The position numbers were made by a program, and so were the translations under genes. The notes under the pieces were generated by a model. The model was not told the origin of the DNA. It searched no databases and saw nothing but the letters and a program-made list of their open reading frames with translations. Below are positions 9,624 through 18,587 of a stretch of DNA of 64,000 nt, piece after piece (positions within the stretch are counted from its first letter, which is position 1; the number at the start of each line of letters is the position of its first letter). The DNA comes from Deltaproteobacteria bacterium. Its GTDB lineage: Bacteria; Desulfobacterota; Desulfobulbia; Desulfobulbales; SURF-16. The stretch lies in NCBI GenBank assembly GCA_016219175.1, contig JACRCD010000077.1, forward strand, positions 62,001-126,000, given 5' to 3'.

Positions 9624-10646
9624 ATGAGAGCCGCCGAGAACTATTTTAAAGAATTAACCCTGGCTCGTGGCATCGCTATTCTTTTGGCTATTTTGGGAAA
9701 CTCCATTACTACAACGCCCGTTGATATGAAAGTGACGGGTGGCCTATTATTATTGCATAATTATATTTACAGTTTTCATATGCATCTTTTCTTTGTTGTG
9801 TCCGGCTGCTGTTTAGGGTTGGCTAAACAGGAGAGGTATATCAGGATGGTGGAGAAAAAAATAAGCAGACTCTTAATTCCCTATTTACTTTTTAGCTTAC
9901 TATTTTTCTGTCGATACATGTTCTTTGATCCCTATCATTTAATGCCGGAGATCTGGAGTTATATTATCCTTATCCTTCTCAAAGGTGGAGAATACTGGTT
10001 TATTTTTGTGCTTTTTCTTTTTTTCATTATTTATCCGGTCGCAAGTTTTCCTGCCGGAAAAATTGGATCCGTATGTAATATTTTCTTGTTGCTTTTGTTT
10101 GCCTATTTTTGTCGAGTCTTTTTTTCTGAGTCATTAATCAACCATGATGCTTTTTATTTTTTAGTTTATTTGGCTTATTTCCTGTCTGGTTATTTTGTTG
10201 CACCGTTCGTCTCTTCCTGGTTACGCAACAAGCAGCGCATGCCGCCAATAGTTTTTTTTGGGGCTATGCTTCTTTTTCTTTTGCTGGGACGTCTAGATCT
10301 CCGTTCGCATGATGTTCCGGCCATTATCATAATATTCACCCCTTTTTTCGGGATTGTTCTCGCTATGGGAATGGCTCAATTTCTTGCCCATACCGGATTC
10401 GCCAAGTTTTTTTTATGGTTGGGGAAGTGGTCATTGCAGCTTTATCTTGTTGAAGCCTTAATCGCGGTGTTTGTCATGTATTTTTATTATGATGTGATGT
10501 CGGTAAGGCATTCTTTACCGCTCATGTTGTTATTTTTCCTGTCTAAAATGATTATTTGTTATTTGCTGCTGGAATTTGGCATCGGACGATTGTTAATTTT
10601 GCATAAATTTTGTGGAGTAATTCGACGTAAAGAGGCGGCAATGTAA
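9624..10646 (+). CDS. Acyltransferase family 3 membrane protein, atypical motif
   Basis: A 340-residue polytopic protein with about ten hydrophobic helices, fitting the acyltransferase 3 (OafA/NodX) family that O-acylates surface sugars at the inner membrane. The family hallmark R-x10-H in the first helix reads R15-x10-N26 here (ARGIAILLAILGNS), so the usual essential His is Asn. The FHMHLFFVVSGC segment of the family is present. A TTG at 9576 would start inside the upstream gene; the ATG at 9624 gives the expected N-terminus. It is directly followed by a second, motif-intact acyltransferase. Confidence 0.8.
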   Translation: MRAAENYFKELTLARGIAILLAILGNSITTTPVDMKVTGGLLLLHNYIYSFHMHLFFVVSGCCLGLAKQERYIRMVEKKISRLLIPYLLFSLLFFCRYMFFDPYHLMPEIWSYIILILLKGGEYWFIFVLFLFFIIYPVASFPAGKIGSVCNIFLLLLFAYFCRVFFSESLINHDAFYFLVYLAYFLSGYFVAPFVSSWLRNKQRMPPIVFFGAMLLFLLLGRLDLRSHDVPAIIIIFTPFFGIVLAMGMAQFLAHTGFAKFFLWLGKWSLQLYLVEALIAVFVMYFYYDVMSVRHSLPLMLLFFLSKMIICYLLLEFGIGRLLILHKFCGVIRRKEAAM

Positions 10647-11771
10647 ATGGGATTGCTTCGGTTTTTATTGGCAATGGATATTCTTATCTCCCATTTCCCG
10701 GCCACAAGTATTGGGCGCTACCTCTTCCTTGATGATGCGGTTGCTGTGAAAACATTTTTTATCTTATCCGGGTTTTACATAAGTCTGATTCTGTCGGAGA
10801 AGTATAATACTCCAGGGGGATATCGGGTTTATCTGACCAACCGATTTTTGCGATTGCTTCCCGTCTTCTGGGTTGTTCTGCTGTTGACCATAATTGGCTC
10901 CGGGGTGAGCGGGATTTTTTATGACAATTGGGGGAGACTGTTACCATATTTGAATTACTGGGATAAAATGGCTTGGGAGGCAAGCGGTTATCTGATTATC
11001 TCAAATATCTTCCTGGTGGGGCAGGATTTGATTCGGTTCATGTTTCTCGATCTTGCCGATGGTGCGCTGGGGTTGACCCCTGATTACATGGGGCATACCC
11101 CTATTATGGCAACTTTCATGTTTGTCCCCCAGGCATGGTCTCTGGGCATTGAATTGGTCTTTTATGCCGTTGCTCCACTTTATGTCTCACGGGATCAAAG
11201 GTTGCTGGTTATCCTGCTTGTCGCGCTCCTTGGGGGACGATATTGGTTTACTTCCATGTGGCAACTCCCCCAGGAGCCATGGAAGTATGGTTTTTTTCCT
11301 TTTGAACTTTCAATGTTCATTCTGGGAATCCTGGCATACCAGGTTTATCTGAAAATCAGAGATCGTCATATTCCAAAGTCATTTTTCTGGGGACTTTATT
11401 TATTTGTCGTCTTGGTTACCCTGATTTGGGATCTCCTGCCTTGGATCGCAATAAAAACAAATAGTTATTACGTTCTTTTTTCCCTTGCTCTCCCTGTGTT
11501 ATTTGCAGGGCGACAGGATGGATGGCTTCAGAGGAAATTAGGGGATCTTTCTTATCCAATCTACGTGTCTCACATCCTGGTGCGTGATGTATTGCTGGTC
11601 CTCTGTCAGTCGAGCCTGCTTGTCCCCTATGTGGGAATCCTTTCGGCCATTGGAACGCTGATTTTTTCTATTGCCCTGCATCATTTTATTGTCATGCCCA
11701 TTGAAACGTATCGTCAACAGCGGGCCTTATCAATTCGGAATAATTTGAGATATGCCGCACTTGGTAAATAG
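10647..11771 (+). CDS. Acyltransferase family 3 (OafA-like) membrane O-acyltransferase
   Basis: A 374-residue polytopic membrane protein. The first helix holds the intact R-x10-H motif (R5 and H16). Downstream there is FILSGFYIS and a basic NRFLRLLPVFW stretch, both characteristic of OafA-type acyltransferases. The role is transfer of an acyl group, often acetyl, to a hydroxyl of a glycan or lipid-linked sugar. The ATG follows the stop of the preceding acyltransferase directly. Together with that gene it is bracketed by the two paralogous B12 radical SAM genes, suggesting a shared substrate. Confidence 0.88.
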   Translation: MGLLRFLLAMDILISHFPATSIGRYLFLDDAVAVKTFFILSGFYISLILSEKYNTPGGYRVYLTNRFLRLLPVFWVVLLLTIIGSGVSGIFYDNWGRLLPYLNYWDKMAWEASGYLIISNIFLVGQDLIRFMFLDLADGALGLTPDYMGHTPIMATFMFVPQAWSLGIELVFYAVAPLYVSRDQRLLVILLVALLGGRYWFTSMWQLPQEPWKYGFFPFELSMFILGILAYQVYLKIRDRHIPKSFFWGLYLFVVLVTLIWDLLPWIAIKTNSYYVLFSLALPVLFAGRQDGWLQRKLGDLSYPIYVSHILVRDVLLVLCQSSLLVPYVGILSAIGTLIFSIALHHFIVMPIETYRQQRALSIRNNLRYAALGK

Positions 11772-11807
11772 TTATTCAAGAATAGTTTGACCATAAAGAG
11801 AAATAAA

Positions 11808-13733
11808 ATGAAAATACTCCTCATCGCTCCCTCGTATGCCAGGGATAGAAATGCAATGTATTTTCCCACAGGAATCGCGCAGATTTCATCCTTTATTCGC
11901 CAGGCGGGTTATCAAGTTGCTGCGTTGAATATGGGGAATCTGGAATATGATGAGAGGATGGGTGAACTTGAAAAACAGATTCTGATGGAAGATGTTGATC
12001 TTGTAGGTATAAGTTCCATGACCCTTGGTTTTTTACAGACTGAAGAAATAGTAAGAAAAATTCGATCTCTTGCTCCGGAAATTCCTATTTGCCTTGGTGG
12101 CGATATCACCTCAGGTGAACCGGAATTAGTCCTCCGGGCGCTGCAGGTTGATTATGGGGTGGTCGGCGAGGGGGAACTGATTTTCCTTAATCTTCTTCAT
12201 GCCCTTGCCCGGCATGCTGATGTGGCCCGCGTCAAGGGCTTGTGGATCAGTCGCCAGGACCGATTCGTTTTCACCGGGGAAGGACCGCTGATCGATAATC
12301 TCGATGAACTACCTCTCCCTGACTATGAACTGTTCGGGGTTGAAAATTTTTTTGCAATCCAGCCAAAAGCGAATTGGCAGTATTTGCGCTCTCATGACAA
12401 TAGTCAGGTCGTAATGCCGGTTTTTGCCAGCCGATCATGCCCGTTTAACTGTAGTTTCTGTTATCATACCGGGCCATATCGGCAGCGCTCTATCCCGTCA
12501 CTTCTCAAAGAATTGTTCTATTTTAAGGATACCTTCGGCATTACTTCTTTTAATATTTTTGATGACCTCTTTGCGACCGATCGGGAACGGATTGAAGAAT
12601 TTTGTCAGGCCCTGGCGGAGGAGGGTCTGGACATTTCCTGGTCCACCCAAATGCGGGTTCATCCCATTGACCTTGAACAATTGCAGATGATGCAATCAGC
12701 CGGATGCAAGGATATAACCTTTGGTATTGAAAGCGGTTCAGACCGGATCCTTGCCAGTATGAATAAAAAAATCAACACCAGGCAAATAGCAACGGCTGTC
12801 GAGCTTGCCCGGCAGGCGAGGATTGGAGTCGTTGGCAATTTTCTTTATGGTGATCCGGCGGAAACGGAAGAGACTCTTGAAGAATCGCTGCAGTTCCAGC
12901 AGGAAAACAAGATGTTTTTCGTCCAATGGGCCGCAATTATACCCTATCCCGGTTCTGCCATCTGGAAGTATGTCTGCAAAAACAAAATCAGCAGTGAGGC
13001 TGAGAAAATGGCTCTTATCCGTAAACTCAGTAATCCTGTTCATTATTTATGGAATGATCTGGTCAACATGACCACGATGACTGATAAGGTTTTCTGGGAT
13101 AAGTTTGTTGCGTTGCGGGAAGTTAATGATATTAATTTCAGAAAGGGCCAAGCTGTTATGCATCAATCGGCACCCGATAAAAAGAGAAATCACTCTCGGT
13201 GCGATCTTGAGTGTCCTTCCTGCGGGTTGCGCAGAGAACTGATTATCCCATACCCTGTTGAATGCTTTAACGGCGGGGAACCCGATCTTAATACTGCAAT
13301 AGGAGTCAAGGGGATTAATCTGGTATGTCCCGCGTGTCGACTGGAAATGCATATTCCTGCCAATAAAATCGCCCATGTCGCAGAAAAATATCAATTTTTC
13401 CAGGCTCAAGTGCAACAGTGTGTTGCTACAGGAGAGGACGTTGTATTAATCCCTGCTTTAGACAGATTCCTTCATATTTTTAACGAAGATATTGACCTTA
13501 GTCAGCTTCATGTAATACAGGTGTGCGACACGCGGGAAAAACGGATTGGGTGTTATTTTATGGGAAAAAAGGTTGAAGAATTGACTCCTGAAAACCTGAA
13601 GAAAAATCGGAATGCAACATTTTTTCTTCTCCCCTGGGTGGAGTACGAAAAACCATTGTCATTCTTGGATGATATCGGAATCCGGAAGGTGGTTTGCTGG
13701 AATCGCCTATTTGCCGATAAGGTTGCGGAATAA
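11808..13733 (+). CDS. Cobalamin-binding radical SAM protein with C-terminal CxxC extension (copy 2)
   Basis: A 641-residue paralogue of the protein at 7673-9601. The N-terminus is nearly identical (KILLIAPSYARDRNA), the cluster motif is again at C211/C215/C218, and the same C-terminal extension with two CxxC pairs (CPSC, CPAC) and a VLIPALDRF segment is present. A TTG at 11787 would add seven residues. The ATG at 11808 follows AAAGAGA and gives the same N-terminus as its paralogue, so it was chosen. Catalysis is probably cobalamin- and SAM-dependent modification of a glycan or lipid intermediate. Two retained full-length copies suggest two different sites or substrates. Confidence 0.88.
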   Translation: MKILLIAPSYARDRNAMYFPTGIAQISSFIRQAGYQVAALNMGNLEYDERMGELEKQILMEDVDLVGISSMTLGFLQTEEIVRKIRSLAPEIPICLGGDITSGEPELVLRALQVDYGVVGEGELIFLNLLHALARHADVARVKGLWISRQDRFVFTGEGPLIDNLDELPLPDYELFGVENFFAIQPKANWQYLRSHDNSQVVMPVFASRSCPFNCSFCYHTGPYRQRSIPSLLKELFYFKDTFGITSFNIFDDLFATDRERIEEFCQALAEEGLDISWSTQMRVHPIDLEQLQMMQSAGCKDITFGIESGSDRILASMNKKINTRQIATAVELARQARIGVVGNFLYGDPAETEETLEESLQFQQENKMFFVQWAAIIPYPGSAIWKYVCKNKISSEAEKMALIRKLSNPVHYLWNDLVNMTTMTDKVFWDKFVALREVNDINFRKGQAVMHQSAPDKKRNHSRCDLECPSCGLRRELIIPYPVECFNGGEPDLNTAIGVKGINLVCPACRLEMHIPANKIAHVAEKYQFFQAQVQQCVATGEDVVLIPALDRFLHIFNEDIDLSQLHVIQVCDTREKRIGCYFMGKKVEELTPENLKKNRNATFFLLPWVEYEKPLSFLDDIGIRKVVCWNRLFADKVAE

Positions 13734-13734
13734 T

Positions 13735-14583
13735 ATGGACCTTGAAAATTGTATTGTCTGCGATAGTAGTTTTTTGCAGGTAATTCATAATAAAGTTGAA
13801 TCATTACCCTCAAATTTTTCGGTTACGAACAACCATGCCGGGCGTTTTGTTATCGTCAGGTGTCAATCCTGCGGGATGACTTTTGTGCAGAACCCCTTGA
13901 CGTCGGAAGAAGAAAAAGAGGTTGACCTTATTGAGGATTTTCATGAAGAATTTCCAGAGCCCGAAGGCCGGCACAGGTATATGGCCCGGATGTTGATCGG
14001 GGAATATGAAAAAAATAGCAGGCTGCGGGTGCTTGAGGTTGGCTGCGGCTATGGAGCGATTCTCCGTTTCGTCAGGGACAAGGGATTCCGTTATGAAGCG
14101 CTGGAACTGAGCCCCTGGAGGGTGAAGATGCTGGAGGAGGCAGGCTATCCTGTTGCACGGATGACATTGCGGGAATATAGCCGGAAATATCAGGACAGAA
14201 AGTTTGATGTCATTATCATCGATAACGTCCTTGAACATATTGTCGGACCGAAGAAAATTATGGAGGAAGCAATGGCGCTTCTTGCCCCTGAAGGAAAAAT
14301 CATAATTTCAGTTCCAGGACTGTATGACGTCCGGCGCTGGCTTGTCCCGGGCTGGGCCAGGAAATATCTCTGGCAGCCGAAAAGACATGTGAATTTTTTC
14401 TGCAGCAGAACTTTAGCCTCCATGCTATCCCCCATGGGCCTGCAGGGTGGCTCCTTTCCCCTCCTGTTTCCCCGTAGCGCCGACGCGCGGCAGTTCATAC
14501 TGTTTTTGGAAATTATCTTTGATCGATTTCTGCCTGAACCCCTGTTTGGCCTTTACCGGATATTTGCAAAGGCAAGCGGATGA
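13735..14583 (+). CDS. Class I SAM methyltransferase with N-terminal zinc-ribbon
   Basis: A 282-residue protein. CxxC pairs at C6/C9 and in CQSC (about 45 residues later) suggest a small zinc-binding module. The SAM core starts with VLEVGCGYGAIL, followed by YEALELSPW and later DNVLEHI. This arrangement fits the sugar C- or O-methyltransferases with an N-terminal zinc domain found in deoxysugar clusters. The frame is open for 41 codons upstream inside the previous gene; the ATG at 13735, two bases after that gene's stop, gives the zinc module at the N-terminus. The last base pairs overlap the next radical SAM gene (ATGA). Confidence 0.85.
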   Translation: MDLENCIVCDSSFLQVIHNKVESLPSNFSVTNNHAGRFVIVRCQSCGMTFVQNPLTSEEEKEVDLIEDFHEEFPEPEGRHRYMARMLIGEYEKNSRLRVLEVGCGYGAILRFVRDKGFRYEALELSPWRVKMLEEAGYPVARMTLREYSRKYQDRKFDVIIIDNVLEHIVGPKKIMEEAMALLAPEGKIIISVPGLYDVRRWLVPGWARKYLWQPKRHVNFFCSRTLASMLSPMGLQGGSFPLLFPRSADARQFILFLEIIFDRFLPEPLFGLYRIFAKASG

Positions 14584-16004
14584 GCATGAGGAAACCGCAC
14601 ACATTGCTCCTTCGTTTACCCTTGAATTTGGATAACAGGTTTGACCGTAATAATGTGCTGCAATTATACGGACTTGCCATGGTGTCGGCGGCGATGAAAG
14701 CAGCCGGGCTGCAGGTCACCCTCTATGATGCATATGCCTATAATTTAACGCCCAGAAAAATTTTACACTATGTTGTACAGCAAAACCCTGATGTGATTGG
14801 CCTTACCATTTACACGGTCGGTCTCGCCCGGACACTGGACTTTATTGCCGACATGAAAAGTCTATTGCCCAAGGTGAAGATAGTTGTCGGCGGCCCCCAT
14901 GCCACGGCGGAAAGCCGCACTCTTCTTGCCAACAATAACGATATTGACATTGCTGTCATTGGCGAGGGGGAGGAAACATTTGTTGAATTGGTCAAGGCCT
15001 TGGCGGCAGGTGACGATCTTAAAGACATTGCGGGGATTGCTTACAGAGATACAAGCGGAGAGGTGATAGTAACCAGGGACCGTTCTTCCATTGAGGATCT
15101 GGACACCTTGCCCTTTGCTGACTGGGATTCTCTGCCCATGAACAGATATTGGTCCGGGCATACGAACAGGAAAAATTATGTAAATTTAGTGGCGAACCGG
15201 GGTTGTGCCTATTCCTGTATTTTCTGCGGCTCCACGATTACCCTGGGCCGCAAGGTTCGCCAGCGTTCCATTGACAGCATCATTGACGAGTTGACGTTGT
15301 TACATAAACAGCACCATGTCCGCCAGATCATGTTCAGCGATTCGACTTTCAATCTTGACGATACGTGGCTCAACGACTTCTGTCAGCGACTTTTATCCGA
15401 ATCGCTTTCGTTCAGCTGGGAGTGTAATATCCGCGGTAATCTCTTAAAAAGAGATACCTTGAGGCTGATGAAGAAGGCCGGTTGTTTTCATCTGTTCATG
15501 GGGGTAGAATCGGCTGATAATGAAATGCTCAAGAGAATGAACAAAGGGGAGACCATTGAACAGTTGCAGAAGGCCATTGAAATTCTTGATGAGGAGAAAA
15601 TGAGAGCGTCCTATGGTTTTATCATGGGACTGCCGGGGGAAAGCGAGGCGTCACTCCGCAAGACAGTTGATTTTGTCAAAGGTCTCAATACAAGGGGAAT
15701 CTATTCTTGTTCCTTGGCTACTCCCTATCCTGGAACCGCTTTTTACCGAATGGCTCTTGCTGAGGGGTGGCAATGTCCCGATTGGCATACCTTCAGCCAG
15801 GAAAACGTTTCCTATGTGCCCCAGGGGCTTACCAAGCAAAAACTCGAAAATTTCAAAGATCAGTTTGGCAAGGCAACCAACAGTGCCATATCTTTGAAAC
15901 CGTCTTTTATCCTCAACCAGCTATTGCAGGTGCAGTCCCCTGTCAATCTGTGGATCAAGATAGGATATGGGTATCGGCTTTTCATGAAGCGTTTGTTTGC
16001 ATGA
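14580..16004 (+). CDS. Cobalamin-binding radical SAM protein
   Basis: A 474-residue protein with a B12-binding-type N-terminal half (VVGGPHATAESR, VIGEGEETFVEL) and a radical SAM barrel with C209/C213/C216 and a MGVESAD block, ending in a helical C-terminus. This is the standard architecture of class B radical SAM methylases and relatives. The substrate is unknown. It overlaps the zinc-ribbon methyltransferase stop by 4 nt. It resembles the protein at 18588 in order of motifs (LRLPLNLDN/LLINLPEDI start, LQLYGLAM/LQPYGLGM) and the two are likely close paralogues. Confidence 0.87.
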   Translation: MSMRKPHTLLLRLPLNLDNRFDRNNVLQLYGLAMVSAAMKAAGLQVTLYDAYAYNLTPRKILHYVVQQNPDVIGLTIYTVGLARTLDFIADMKSLLPKVKIVVGGPHATAESRTLLANNNDIDIAVIGEGEETFVELVKALAAGDDLKDIAGIAYRDTSGEVIVTRDRSSIEDLDTLPFADWDSLPMNRYWSGHTNRKNYVNLVANRGCAYSCIFCGSTITLGRKVRQRSIDSIIDELTLLHKQHHVRQIMFSDSTFNLDDTWLNDFCQRLLSESLSFSWECNIRGNLLKRDTLRLMKKAGCFHLFMGVESADNEMLKRMNKGETIEQLQKAIEILDEEKMRASYGFIMGLPGESEASLRKTVDFVKGLNTRGIYSCSLATPYPGTAFYRMALAEGWQCPDWHTFSQENVSYVPQGLTKQKLENFKDQFGKATNSAISLKPSFILNQLLQVQSPVNLWIKIGYGYRLFMKRLFA

Positions 16005-16069
16005 AGAACGACATGAAGCGGGCGTAAGCCTGATATCTGCAGCAGCAAGATCAGAGGGAAGACGACGTC

Positions 16070-17422
16070 ATGAAAACATTATTAATTATTCCGCCCAGCA
16101 ACTCAGATAGCCCGCTGCCGACCCTCGGGGTCGCCTACCTGGCGTCATCCCTGCAGCGGGCCGGCCATGAGACGCGTATTTTTGACCTTTGGACTGAACC
16201 CTTATCTGATCAGCAACTTCTCGAAAAAATTGGAGAATATCAGCCTGATCTTGTCGGGATTACTTTTTTCACCCGAAGGTATAGCGCAACAAAGAAACTC
16301 GCGGATGATATCAAGGGCTGGTTCCCTGATAAGAAAATCGTCGTCGGCGGCTACCATCCTTCTGCCCTGCCCCGGGAGACATTGTCTGAAATCCAATCAA
16401 TTGATTTTGTTGCCATTGGCGAGGGCGAGGAAACCATCGTCGAATTGCTGGAGTCTCTTCCTGATAAGGAGTGGGACCGTGTGCATGGTATTGGCTATCG
16501 GGGTGAGGGTGGGGCAGTCGTTCTGACACCGCCGCGAAAATTCATAAAGGATCTCGATGGGCTGGCTTATCCCGATCTGCTGCAGGTTGACCCGAGAAAA
16601 TACCGTATTCATCCGCCCTATGGCTGGTTCGGTTTGCCCCTGACCATGATTACCACCAGGGGCTGTCCGGGGAAGTGCACTTTCTGCTCCAAATCAGTCT
16701 TCAAAAGAACACTGCGTTCTCTGTCCCCCCGTAAGGTTGTTGATGAAATTCTGTACTGGAAAGAGCGATTGCCTGTTAAGGAAATTCGATTCTACGATGA
16801 TGATTTCACCATCTCCCAGAAACGTACTTTTGAGATCTGCGACCTGCTCATTGAGGAGAAGGTGAATCTCCCCTGGACCTGCACAACGCGCGTTGATTTT
16901 TTGTCACGTGACCTTATGGTCAGGATGAAAGAGGCAGGGCTGTATTTTATTACCCTGGGTGTGGAATCAGGTTCCCCTAAGGTATTAAAGGCTTTGCAGA
17001 AAGGGTATACCGTGAGGCATATAAGGGATGCATTTTCATGGGCGCATCAGCTGGATCTCGTCACGTTTGCCTTTTTTATGGTTGGCTGCCCCGAGGAGAC
17101 AGAGGCGGATGTTGCCCTGACCATGGCGATTCAAAAAGAAATCAAACCGGATTTCCTGAATTGGGGAGTCTTGCGGGTAGTGCCCGGCAGTCAGCTCTTT
17201 GAAGAGTTCAAAAGGGACCATGCATATGATTTCTCATGTGATCAAAACCCCATTTACCGGCAGGATCTTGATGAAAAATATCTGTGCAAATTATGTAAAA
17301 AGGGGATGCTGACCCATTATACCTCCCCACGGGGAGCCCGGGCGGTTCTGAAGTATTTCTATAAAACAAAAAATTTTGGGGTCATTGCCAACGGATTGCA
17401 GTGGATCAAGGAGCTTATCTGA
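16070..17422 (+). CDS. Cobalamin-binding radical SAM protein
   Basis: A 450-residue protein. The N-terminal half has PTLGVAYLASSLQRAGHE, VVGGYHPSALPRE and AIGEGEETIVEL, the recurrent signature of B12-dependent radical SAM proteins. The iron-sulphur motif is C199/C203/C206, followed by FYDDDFT and GVESGSP. The C-terminus has extra cysteines around YLCKLCKKG that could bind metal. It follows a 65-nt gap after the previous gene and is itself followed by the SGNH hydrolase whose GTG lies two bases after its stop. Confidence 0.87.
   Translation: MKTLLIIPPSNSDSPLPTLGVAYLASSLQRAGHETRIFDLWTEPLSDQQLLEKIGEYQPDLVGITFFTRRYSATKKLADDIKGWFPDKKIVVGGYHPSALPRETLSEIQSIDFVAIGEGEETIVELLESLPDKEWDRVHGIGYRGEGGAVVLTPPRKFIKDLDGLAYPDLLQVDPRKYRIHPPYGWFGLPLTMITTRGCPGKCTFCSKSVFKRTLRSLSPRKVVDEILYWKERLPVKEIRFYDDDFTISQKRTFEICDLLIEEKVNLPWTCTTRVDFLSRDLMVRMKEAGLYFITLGVESGSPKVLKALQKGYTVRHIRDAFSWAHQLDLVTFAFFMVGCPEETEADVALTMAIQKEIKPDFLNWGVLRVVPGSQLFEEFKRDHAYDFSCDQNPIYRQDLDEKYLCKLCKKGMLTHYTSPRGARAVLKYFYKTKNFGVIANGLQWIKELI
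17408..17413 (+). promoter_or_regulatory. Ribosome binding site deciding a GTG start
   Basis: AAGGAG inside the end of the upstream radical SAM gene lies ten bases before the hydrolase GTG at 17424 and decides it over the TTG at 17376. Confidence 0.75.
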
Positions 17423-17423
17423 A

Positions 17424-18584
17424 GTGGCAGTTCCAAAAAAATATACATTAATGCTTTCCTGCCTGCTCCTTGTTTGTCTCGGTATTGTGCTTGTTGAAGT
17501 CTTGTCTTATTTCATTATTAGCCGCTTCACGAACGTTAAGGAAGGACACCCCTATCATCCTTACCTGGGCTGGGTTGCCAGGGCCAACAGCGATATCACA
17601 ATGACGGGACATTGTCCCGGTCGGGAGTTGGCTGCTTCATGCGGAATTATCAAGACGGATGAAGATGGGCATTCCATCACGCCATTTTTTCAGGGCGAGC
17701 CTGATATGACCATCGTTGTTCTGGGCGGTAGCACGATGTTCGGGGCGGGGGCCAGCAGCAATGGGACAACTGTTCCCTCTCTGCTCGAAGAAACGATTAA
17801 CAGACATACCTCAAAAAAGGTCGAAGTTGTCAATCTGGGGGTTTGCGGCTACCAGTCTTTTCAGGAAATGCTGGCCTTGCATCGGTACTTACGCGATCAC
17901 CCTGCCGATCTTATCCTTGCCGTGACGGGCCGCAATGATGCTGAAAGCGGGCTGGATTTTCCTGAAAAAGAGGCTGCTTTCCTTCCGCAATCCGTTCATT
18001 TCAAAGCCGCCTTGATGCGCCATTTCGAGGATAGAGATGGTGGTGTTGCAATGACGCTGCAGCATGTCCGCTTAATTTTGAATTCATACTCCTATACCTT
18101 TAAATTATTTGAAAAGGCACTGCACTATATACGTATAAAGACCACGACCGGGGAAGGAGAAGTGCTAGATGAGGCGGGAAAATCGTCGGATCCGTTTGCC
18201 AACATCAATGAGCGGGTGGCGATAACTTCATTGCATAATGAGATGATGCAGACGATCACCAATGCGCATGGAGCTGAATTCATCATGTTTCTCCAACCGA
18301 CTGCGTTTACCAAGCCCATTCTTACAGATGAAGAACGGATTTGTGTGGCTTCTCGAGTGGTGGGAGACCAGAGAATTGATAATGACCTGCTCAGGGAATA
18401 TGAAAAACGCTATTTTGCACGATTGCGCACGGTCGGGAAAAAACATCAATTTGCAGATATTACTCATGTTTTTGATGGGGAAAGCCGAACGGTATACAAG
18501 GATATGTGCCACTATAATGATATCGGAGCCAAGGTTGTTGCTGATGCAATATATGCAGAAATACAAAGATTTGTGGAAGATTGA
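17424..18584 (+). CDS. SGNH/GDSL-family hydrolase, membrane-anchored
   Basis: A 386-residue protein with one N-terminal hydrophobic anchor (about residues 8-30) and a periplasmic SGNH domain. The GGST block places the nucleophile at S103, a GRND block gives N171, and D360-x-x-H363 (DMCH) supplies the acid and base. The family deacylates or transfers acyl groups on glycans and lipids, so it may trim or balance acyl groups added by the acyltransferases at 9624-11771. GTG at 17424 is preferred over the TTG at 17376 because AAGGAG lies ten bases upstream (17408-17413) and the anchor then sits at the N-terminus. Confidence 0.8.
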   Translation: MAVPKKYTLMLSCLLLVCLGIVLVEVLSYFIISRFTNVKEGHPYHPYLGWVARANSDITMTGHCPGRELAASCGIIKTDEDGHSITPFFQGEPDMTIVVLGGSTMFGAGASSNGTTVPSLLEETINRHTSKKVEVVNLGVCGYQSFQEMLALHRYLRDHPADLILAVTGRNDAESGLDFPEKEAAFLPQSVHFKAALMRHFEDRDGGVAMTLQHVRLILNSYSYTFKLFEKALHYIRIKTTTGEGEVLDEAGKSSDPFANINERVAITSLHNEMMQTITNAHGAEFIMFLQPTAFTKPILTDEERICVASRVVGDQRIDNDLLREYEKRYFARLRTVGKKHQFADITHVFDGESRTVYKDMCHYNDIGAKVVADAIYAEIQRFVED

Positions 18585-18587
18585 GCA

